Assembly (NCBI GenBank): GCA_051953655.1
Contig: JBQCIO010000272.1
Coordinates: 1 to 19,082 of the forward strand
Source of the DNA: JBQCHF01 sp051953655
GTDB lineage: Bacteria; Actinomycetota; Actinomycetes; Motilibacterales; Motilibacteraceae
Direction: 5' to 3'
DNA length: 19,082 bases
The translations under genes were made by a program, and so were the position numbers. This document shows positions 14,239 through 19,082 of the stretch, piece by piece; positions within the stretch are counted from its first letter, which is position 1, and each line of letters opens with the position of its first letter. A model generated the notes under the pieces. That model ran no database searches. It worked only from the letters and a program-made list of their open reading frames with translations, and was not told where the DNA came from.

Positions 14239-14907
14239 ATGCTGCGCGTCCGCGCCATCACCCCGATCCACGTCGACGCCGCCGAGCTCGAGCGGCGCCA
14301 GCGCCGCTACGAGCGGCTGGCGCCGGACGGGATCAGCGTGCAGCTGGAGGACATCGGCGACGCCCCGGAGGTGCCCCGGGCCCTGGAGACCGAGGCGGAC
14401 GTGCGCCGCTCGGAGGAGCTGGTCGTCGCCGCCGCGCGTCGGACCGACCCCGCAGCCTTCGACGTCGTCCTCCCGGACTGCGTTCTCGACCCGGGCGTCG
14501 GTGAGGCCACCGACCTGCCGGTGCCGCTGGTGGGGCTGTCCCGGCTGTGCACGCACCTGCTCGCGGGGACCGGGCAGCCCTTCGCCGCCGTCGCCCGCAA
14601 CCAGGCGATCGCCGACGAGCTGGCCCGCAAGGTCCACTCCTACGGTCTGTCGGACTCGCTTGTCGAGGTGCGTGTCCTCTCGCTCTCCGTGCAGGACATC
14701 GCCGACGACGCGACCTGGGCCGCGGCCATCACCACCGCTGTCGGCGACCTCGACGTGCCGGCGGTCGTCAATGGGTGCAGCGCGGTCGAGGTGCGACCCG
14801 CGGGGGAGGGGCCGGCGGTCCTGGACCCCACGGCGACCGCGCTGCAGGTGCTGGGCCTGGCCGGCCGGCTCTCGCTGGTCCCGCGCCAGGGGGTGGCGGC
14901 GCGATGA
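14239..14907 (+). CDS. Asp/Glu/hydantoin racemase-family protein
   Basis: A 222-residue member of the Asp/Glu racemase superfamily (hydantoin and allantoin racemase, maleate isomerase, arylmalonate decarboxylase). Both cysteines expected for two-base chemistry are present: C81 in DVVLPDCVLDPGVGEA, very like the C-x-x-DPGL block of hydantoin racemases, and C190 in VPAVVNGCSAVEV. It is therefore predicted to be catalytically competent and not an AMDase-like single-Cys enzyme. RIT-type start MLRVRAITPI and length fit hydantoin racemase (about 230-250). ATG at 14239 has a strong GGAGGAG site that overlaps the LivF stop. Its stop overlaps the next gene (ATGA). It would interconvert enantiomers of the amide substrate or isomerise a cis-diacid; the hydantoinase-like enzyme at 144-1619 is the natural partner. 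Confidence 0.85.
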   Translation: MLRVRAITPIHVDAAELERRQRRYERLAPDGISVQLEDIGDAPEVPRALETEADVRRSEELVVAAARRTDPAAFDVVLPDCVLDPGVGEATDLPVPLVGLSRLCTHLLAGTGQPFAAVARNQAIADELARKVHSYGLSDSLVEVRVLSLSVQDIADDATWAAAITTAVGDLDVPAVVNGCSAVEVRPAGEGPAVLDPTATALQVLGLAGRLSLVPRQGVAAR

Positions 14908-16283
14908 GCACCGTCGACGGAGGTCCCGACATCGTCGTCGCCGGCGCCGGCGGCGGGCTGGTCGCCGCGCTGCGGGCCGCGCAGCTCGGCCTCGACGTGC
15001 TCGTGGTCGAGGCCAGCGAGCACTTCAGCCGGGGCAACAACACCGCGATGTCCACCGCGATGGTCCCGGGCGCGGGCACCCGGTGGCAGCAGGAGGCGGG
15101 CATCGAGGACAGCCCGGAGCTCTTCGTGCGGGACATGGTCACCAAGACCCACGGCGAGGTGGACCTGCCGCTGGCCGAGGCGCTGGCCGGCGTCAGCGCC
15201 CGGCTGGTCACCTGGCTGGCGGACGACGTCGGCCTGCCGATCAGCCTGGTCACCGACTTCCCGTACCCCGGGCACTCCCGGTTCCGTTGCCACACCATCC
15301 CCGGCCGCTCGGGGCGCCACCTCCTCTCGGGCCTGGTGTCGGCCGTGCGGGCGCACGACCGCATCGAGCTGCTCGCCCCAGCGCGGCTCACCGACGTCGT
15401 CGCCGACGAGCAGGGCGTGCGCGAGGTGGTGGTGACCACGCCGGACGGGGCGAGCGAGCGCATCGCCACCGGCGCGCTCCTCCTGGCCACCAACGGCTAC
15501 GGGGCCGACCCCGAGCTGGTCCGGCAGCACATCCCCGAGATCGCCGGGGCGGTCTACCACGGTTCCGCCGAGTCCCGCGGCGACGCACTGCGGCTCGGAG
15601 CGGCGCTGGGCGCCGACACCGCGTTCCTCGACGCCTACCAGGGGCACGCCGCGCTGGCGGTGCCCGCGGCCACGCTGACCGGGTGGGCGACCGTCATGCA
15701 CGGGGCTTTCCTCGTCGACGACGCCGGCCGCCGGTTCGGCGACGAGACGATCGGCTACTCGGAGTACGCGCGTGAGGTCATCGCGCGCGCCGGCGGCCGC
15801 GCGGTGATCGTGCTCGACCAGAGGATCCACGACGCCTGCTTGGCGTTCGACGACTTCCGCGACACCGTCGCCTCCGGAGCCCTGCGGTGGGCCGAGACGC
15901 CCGAGGAGCTGGCCGCGCTGGCGGGCGTCGACCCGGTGGGTCTGTCCGACACGCTCGCGGAGACCCAGCGTCTCGCTCGCGGCGAGGGCGTGGACGGGTT
16001 CGGCCGGACCTTGTGGGAGGCACCGCTGGCACCGCCCTTCGCCGCGGTGCGCGTCGCGCCGGCGCTGTTCCACACCCAGGGCGGGCTTCGCGTGGACGGC
16101 GACGCGCGCGTCCTGCGCCCCGACGCCGGCGCGATCCCCGGCCTCTACGCCTCCGGTGGGGCGGCGATGAGCATCTCCGGCCACGGTGCCGGCGGCTACC
16201 TCGCGGGCAACGGGCTGCTGCCGGCCCTCGGGCTCGCCTTCCTCGCCGCCGAGCACGCGGCGTCCGTGGCGGCGCGGACGTGA
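14904..16283 (+). CDS. FAD-dependent fumarate reductase/KstD-like oxidoreductase
   Basis: A 459-residue flavoprotein of the FAD_binding_2 family (fumarate reductase flavoprotein, ketosteroid dehydrogenase, tricarballylate dehydrogenase). N-terminal dinucleotide-binding motif IVVAGAGGGLVAALRAA (10-26) ending VVEAS (34-38); RCHTIPGRSGRHLLSGL resembles the substrate-domain block of the family; LLLATNGYGADPELVRQHIPE and the C-terminal FAD motif GLYASGGAAMSISGHGAGGYLAGNGLLPALGLAF are clear. These enzymes form or reduce a C=C double bond next to a carboxylate or ketone. No heme domain, secretion signal or iron-sulfur partner is present, so it is cytosolic. ATG 14904 overlaps the racemase stop, and its TGA overlaps the next GTG. 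The frame is open further upstream, but that stretch overlaps the racemase. Confidence 0.85.
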   Translation: MSTVDGGPDIVVAGAGGGLVAALRAAQLGLDVLVVEASEHFSRGNNTAMSTAMVPGAGTRWQQEAGIEDSPELFVRDMVTKTHGEVDLPLAEALAGVSARLVTWLADDVGLPISLVTDFPYPGHSRFRCHTIPGRSGRHLLSGLVSAVRAHDRIELLAPARLTDVVADEQGVREVVVTTPDGASERIATGALLLATNGYGADPELVRQHIPEIAGAVYHGSAESRGDALRLGAALGADTAFLDAYQGHAALAVPAATLTGWATVMHGAFLVDDAGRRFGDETIGYSEYAREVIARAGGRAVIVLDQRIHDACLAFDDFRDTVASGALRWAETPEELAALAGVDPVGLSDTLAETQRLARGEGVDGFGRTLWEAPLAPPFAAVRVAPALFHTQGGLRVDGDARVLRPDAGAIPGLYASGGAAMSISGHGAGGYLAGNGLLPALGLAFLAAEHAASVAART

Positions 16284-16795
16284 GCGACCACCTGCTGGGG
16301 GAGGTGCGCCGCTTCCTCGAGGAGGAGGCCGGCTTCGCGCAGCTGGTCACGGTGAACGCCGACGGCTTCCCGGTCACGCGCACCCTGGGGGCGCCGATGA
16401 ACCCGGACTGGTCCGTGGACCTGGTGCAGCGCCGGGCGCACCGCCGGCTCGGTCAGCTGCGCCGGAACCCGCGCGTCGAGCTGGTCTGGGTCGGCTCGCC
16501 CCGCCCGGGCTCCCGGAACGACCATCCCGCCGTGTTCGACTACGGCCGCCTGGTCCCGCGCGTGGTTCTCCTACGCGGCGTCGTGGAGTTCATGGACGAG
16601 GAATGGACGGTGCGGCGGTACGCGGAGCTGTCCGCGCCGCTGCGCGCCCGGGGGCTGACCAAGGCGCCGGACCGCGACCCGCAGAACGTCCGGGCCGAGC
16701 TCGTGGGGGTGCACGTGCGGCCGGTTCGCCTGCGGGTCGAGGGGTTCGCCGACGGCGCCCGATCCTTCACCTGGAGCGCAGAGGAGCTCACATGA
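16280..16795 (+). CDS. PNPOx-fold (pyridoxamine 5'-phosphate oxidase-like) protein
   Basis: A 171-residue split-barrel flavin/F420-binding-type protein. The opening FLEEEAGFAQLVTVNADGFPVTRTLGA and RRLGQLRRNPRVELVWVG (about 54-71), followed by VVLLRGVVEFMDEEWTVRRYAEL, have the usual strand order of this fold. Specific cofactor residues cannot be assigned by eye: FMN, F420 or heme are all possible in the superfamily. GTG 16280 overlaps the FAD oxidoreductase stop (GTGA) and its TGA overlaps the next ATG (ATGA), so it is made with the FAD enzyme. A role as flavin or F420 reductase partner, or as a second redox step, is inference. Confidence 0.75.
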   Translation: MSDHLLGEVRRFLEEEAGFAQLVTVNADGFPVTRTLGAPMNPDWSVDLVQRRAHRRLGQLRRNPRVELVWVGSPRPGSRNDHPAVFDYGRLVPRVVLLRGVVEFMDEEWTVRRYAELSAPLRARGLTKAPDRDPQNVRAELVGVHVRPVRLRVEGFADGARSFTWSAEELT

Positions 16796-17148
16796 TCAAG
16801 ACCGTGCTCGGCTACGACATCCAGCCCGGGGTCTCCGAGGAGGAGTACGAGCGCTGGCTGTTCGAGGTGCACGCACCCGACCTGCTGGCCAACCCTCACC
16901 TGGACCGGATCATCTTCACCAAGGTGCTGCGGCCGATCACCAGCACGAGCGGTGGCGCGGCGGCGGTACCGGTCAGCCAGACCTTCTACCGCATCGCCGA
17001 GATGCACTTCGCCGACGAGCAGGCCTACGCGGACTACCTGCGCTGGTTCGACCAGCACCCGATCCCCGCCGAGCGAGGGCCGGGCGGGCGCACCGACTTC
17101 AAGTTCTACGTCCTGGGCGAGACGACCACGGTCGAGCGGCCCGCCTGA
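16792..17148 (+). CDS. EthD-like dimeric alpha/beta-barrel protein
   Basis: A 118-residue small protein starting MIKTVLGYDIQPGVSEEEYERWLFEVHAPDLLANP, the pattern of EthD-domain and related ferredoxin-like dimeric barrels (a beta strand, then an E-x3-W-x3-H-x-P-like helix). The middle FYRIAEMHFADEQAYADYLRWFDQ and the ending DFKFYVLGETTTVE match the second half of such folds. Members act as small enzymes or accessory proteins in degradation of ethers, aromatics and other compounds; function here is not known. Last gene of the operon, coupled to the PNPOx-fold gene by ATGA. Only 4 bases separate its stop from the stop of the convergent gene. Confidence 0.72.
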   Translation: MIKTVLGYDIQPGVSEEEYERWLFEVHAPDLLANPHLDRIIFTKVLRPITSTSGGAAAVPVSQTFYRIAEMHFADEQAYADYLRWFDQHPIPAERGPGGRTDFKFYVLGETTTVERPA

Positions 17149-17155
17149 GCGCTCA
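17146..17155. other. Palindrome formed by two convergent stop codons
   Basis: TGAGCGCTCA is a perfect palindrome: TGA ends the EthD-like gene and TCA is the reverse-strand TGA of the amine oxidase-like gene. It is too short and loopless to be a terminator, and no separate terminator is visible between the operons. Confidence 0.6.
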
Positions 17156-18271
17156 CAGCCGAGCCGGTCCGGACGGCGTCGACGCAGCCAGCCGGTGCAA
17201 CGCCTCGCCGGCGGCGCGAAGGCCGCCGCGCACCGCACCTTCGAGGTGGCCGGCGGCGTACGTGGCGGTCTCGGTGGACGCCCAGTGGATCCGGCCGTGC
17301 ACGGCCTCCTGGAAGAGCGGGTGCCCGAAGCTCGCGGTGGACTCCTGACCGGTGGTGCTCGGCACGGTCCAGCGCTCACGGCTCCAGTCGGCCAGCTCGA
17401 GCTGACGCGGGGCACTGGCGGCCGGCCCGAACAGGCGGACCAGCTGCCGGCGGAAGGCGTCGCGGGCGTCGGCGTGCGTGGCGTCCGCCAGCGAGGCCGC
17501 CGCGGCGAAACCGAACAGGGCCGCCGGCTCACCTCCCGGCCCGCTGTGGTCGTGGAGCTCCCGGAACGGGCCGAGGTGGCTCATCACCGCTCCCGCCAAC
17601 CCCGCCTCCCGCCAGAACGGACGGTCGTAGACGGCCACGGCCTTGACCGTGCCGCCCATCCACACCGCCGTCCGGGCGGCCAGCTCGGCCACCGGCGCCG
17701 GCAGCCGCGGGGCGAACTCGATGGCGGTGGCGGCCAGCGCCGGCGGGAGCGCGAGCACCGCCTGTCGCGCCACGACGGTGCCCCCCGCCGTGCGCACGAC
17801 CACGTTCTCGGCGTCGACGGCGAGATGCGACACCGGGGCCTCGAGCAGCAGCGCTCCCGGCGGCAGCCCGTCGGCGAGGCGGACGGCCAGCGCCTGCGCG
17901 CCGCCGGCGAAGCGCAGGGCGGGCACGTCGACGGGATTGCCGGCCAGCCGCTGCGGCCCACGTGCGTCGGGCTCGAACAGTGCGTCGCCGTGCAGATGCT
18001 GGGCGAAGGTCGCGACCCCCAGCTGGACGGCGAGCCGCTGCACCGTCGGCTCGCCCGGCCAGCACCAGCCCGCCCCGAGGTCGACGGCCGCGCCGTCCCG
18101 CACCACGCTCCAGGCCCGGCCGCCCACCCGGCTCCGCGCCTCGAGGCAGCGCACCGACCTCCCCGCCGCGAGGACCTCGCGCGCCGCGACGAGTCCGGAC
18201 AGCCCCGCACCCACGACGACGACGTCGACGTCGCACCGCTGCTCCTGCCCCCGGGACGTCGGCGCGGTCAC
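17153..18271 (-). CDS. Flavin amine oxidase-family FAD oxidoreductase (short)
   Basis: A 372-residue FAD enzyme of the monoamine oxidase/amine oxidase family. N-terminal Rossmann motif VDVVVVGAGLSGLVAAREVLAAG (15-37) with EARSRVGGRAWS (about 44-55), GAGWCWPGEPTVQRLAVQLGV, a middle REARING-type GGTVKAVAVYDRPFWREAGL, and the C-terminal HWASTETATYAAGHLEGAVRGGLRAA that closes the FAD site. No covalent-flavin cysteine motif is seen. It is shorter than usual (about 430-460), mainly in the substrate domain, but no frameshift is evident. GTG start at 18271 overlaps the TGA of a possible 29-residue ORF. On the opposite strand to the transporter operon, without the CGTTCC repeat upstream, so probably not part of the catabolic regulon. 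Substrate unknown. Confidence 0.82.
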   Translation of the reverse strand: MTAPTSRGQEQRCDVDVVVVGAGLSGLVAAREVLAAGRSVRCLEARSRVGGRAWSVVRDGAAVDLGAGWCWPGEPTVQRLAVQLGVATFAQHLHGDALFEPDARGPQRLAGNPVDVPALRFAGGAQALAVRLADGLPPGALLLEAPVSHLAVDAENVVVRTAGGTVVARQAVLALPPALAATAIEFAPRLPAPVAELAARTAVWMGGTVKAVAVYDRPFWREAGLAGAVMSHLGPFRELHDHSGPGGEPAALFGFAAAASLADATHADARDAFRRQLVRLFGPAASAPRQLELADWSRERWTVPSTTGQESTASFGHPLFQEAVHGRIHWASTETATYAAGHLEGAVRGGLRAAGEALHRLAASTPSGPARL

Positions 18272-18357
18272 CGGCGCGGGAGCAGCGGTACCAGGGCCAG
18301 CCGATCGAGCGGGAACGCGGCCGGCACCGCGGCATGGTCCACACGGTCGTCCTGCAT
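18268..18357 (-). CDS. Possible 29-residue small ORF overlapping the amine oxidase start
   Basis: ATG at 18357 gives MQDDRVDHAAVPAAFPLDRL and nine more residues, ending in a TGA that overlaps the amine oxidase GTG (GTGA). It begins 10 bases after the stop of the VWA gene, so it would fill the gap between two co-directional genes. Third codon positions are almost all G or C, as in real genes here. There is no clear ribosome binding site, and I recognise no family. It could be a leader peptide coupling translation, or chance. Confidence 0.3.
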   Translation of the reverse strand: MQDDRVDHAAVPAAFPLDRLALVPLLPRR

Positions 18358-18367
18358 GTCGTGGACC
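18336..18367 (-). terminator. Inverted repeat after the VWA gene
   Basis: GGTCCAC (18336-18342) and GTGGACC (18361-18367) are perfect 7-bp inverted arms with an 18-base spacer, immediately next to the VWA stop codon (TAG on the minus strand, 18370-18368). There is no T-run. It could be a weak terminator/attenuator stem or a protein-binding site upstream of the amine oxidase gene; the possible small ORF starts within it. Confidence 0.3.
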
Positions 18368-19082
18368 CTATGGGCCACCGCGCGCCCGCACGACCGGGGG
18401 CCGCCCCGGCCCGGCCGGGCTCAGCCGGCCCGCCGACCCCTCCACGGCCGCCAGCACCTCGTCCAGCGCAGCCAGCGAGTGCCCTGAGACGAAGGTGTCG
18501 ACGTGCGGCAGGGCGGCGGCCATGCCGCCGACGAGGGGCGCGAAGCCCTCGGCGGCCTTGCGCGGGTTGACCCACACGACGCGGTGGGCGAGGCGGGCCA
18601 GCCGGGCCATCTGCTCGCCGAGCAGGGCCGGGTCGTCGCGCTCCCAGCCGTCGGAGACGATGACCACCACGGCGCCGCGGGCCACGCCGCGGCGGCCGTA
18701 GGTGTCCAGGAAGTCCTTGAGGGCACGACCGATCCGCGTCCCGCCGGACCAGTCCGGGGCGGCCGCGCGGGCGCGGGCGAGCGCGGCGTCGGGCGACCCG
18801 GTGGAGAGCATCCGGGTCAGGCGGGTGAGGCGGGTGGCGAACACGAACGCCTCGGCGTGCGCGCCGCGCACCCCGCCGGCCAGCAGGTGCAGGTAGACGC
18901 GCGAGTAGGCCTCCATCGATCCCGACACGTCGGCGATCAGCACGATCCGCCGCGGCCGCCGGCCGCGCGTCTGCCTGACCTGCCGCACCGGGTCGCCGCC
19001 GGTGCGGTGGGCCCGGCGCAGGGTCCGGCGCACGTCGAGCCGGCGGCCCCTCGCGCGGCGCACGCTCCGGCGGGACGGGCGC
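18368..19082 (-). CDS. CoxE-like von Willebrand factor A domain protein (partial)
   Basis: At least 231 residues of a VWA protein of the CoxE/YehP-like group. The metal-ion-dependent adhesion site is complete: D-x-S-x-S in IVLIADVSGSMEAYSRVYLHLL, the Thr in SGGTRIGRALKDFL and the Asp in VVVIVSDGWERDDP. RRLDVRRTLRRAHRTGGDPVRQVR just before the domain is the standard CoxE linker. The frame has no stop up to the window edge, and typical members are 350-400 residues, so the N-terminus lies outside; the GTG at 19063 is probably not the real start. Such proteins usually work with a MoxR-type AAA ATPase, often encoded just upstream, in maturation of metalloenzymes such as CO dehydrogenase-type hydroxylases. 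That partner would lie beyond the window. Confidence 0.88.
   Translation of the reverse strand, partial: RPSRRSVRRARGRRLDVRRTLRRAHRTGGDPVRQVRQTRGRRPRRIVLIADVSGSMEAYSRVYLHLLAGGVRGAHAEAFVFATRLTRLTRMLSTGSPDAALARARAAAPDWSGGTRIGRALKDFLDTYGRRGVARGAVVVIVSDGWERDDPALLGEQMARLARLAHRVVWVNPRKAAEGFAPLVGGMAAALPHVDTFVSGHSLAALDEVLAAVEGSAGRLSPAGPGRPPVVRARGGP

Noticed and set aside
14640..16256. 538-codon minus-strand frame opposite the racemase and FAD oxidoreductase
   Set aside because: Shadow of two well-supported genes; no domain signatures.
1..19082. CRISPR array, transposon, integrase, attachment site, rRNA or tRNA gene
   Set aside because: No regularly spaced repeats, transposase or recombinase motifs, terminal inverted repeats, tRNA-like cloverleaf or rRNA sequence were recognised on either strand by eye.

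Overview
The window is very GC-rich DNA with the layout of an actinobacterium: frequent GTG starts, many 4-base stop/start overlaps, an acidic lipoprotein-type binding protein, and large antisense open frames produced only by high GC. A Geodermatophilaceae- or Pseudonocardiales-like actinomycete would fit, but that is inference. The first 112 bases contain no A or T and look like an assembly or sequencing artefact.

The main content (about 144-17148) is one catabolic gene cluster in four transcription units. (1) A leftward operon: CaiB/BaiF CoA-transferase, cyclase-type metal hydrolase, MmgE/PrpD protein 1, and a dihydropyrimidinase/hydantoinase-like amidohydrolase. (2) Divergent from it, a rightward pair of MmgE/PrpD proteins (2 and 3). 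(3) A leftward IclR-family regulator. (4) Divergent from the regulator, a rightward nine-gene operon: a substrate-binding lipoprotein, two permeases and two ATPases of a branched-chain-amino-acid-type (HAAT) ABC importer, an Asp/Glu/hydantoin-racemase-family enzyme with both catalytic cysteines, an FAD-dependent fumarate-reductase/ketosteroid-dehydrogenase-type oxidoreductase, a PNPOx-fold protein and an EthD-like small protein.

The strongest unlisted signal is a 19-bp inverted repeat, CGTTCC-N7-GGAACG. It occurs four times (5191, 5300, 9259, 9404; two perfect, two with one mismatch), and I found all copies in the two divergent promoter regions. It ties the four units into one regulon, most simply the IclR protein's, with autoregulation. 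Recognisable -35/-10 elements sit next to the sites. One of them would start a leaderless mRNA at the ATG of MmgE/PrpD 2.

The enzyme set (amide-ring hydrolase, cyclase-type hydrolase, two-Cys racemase/isomerase, CoA-transferase, three MmgE/PrpD enzymes, FAD dehydrogenase, importer) suggests uptake and breakdown of a cyclic amide/imide or chiral polycarboxylate-like compound. The substrate cannot be read from the sequence. MmgE/PrpD 2 and 3 have lost residues that are present in protein 1, so the three are probably not redundant.

The right end (17153-19082) is leftward and seems unrelated: a short flavin amine oxidase-family protein, a possible 29-residue ORF overlapping its start, and a CoxE-like von Willebrand factor A protein cut by the window edge. 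No rRNA, tRNA, CRISPR array, insertion sequence or integrase was seen.
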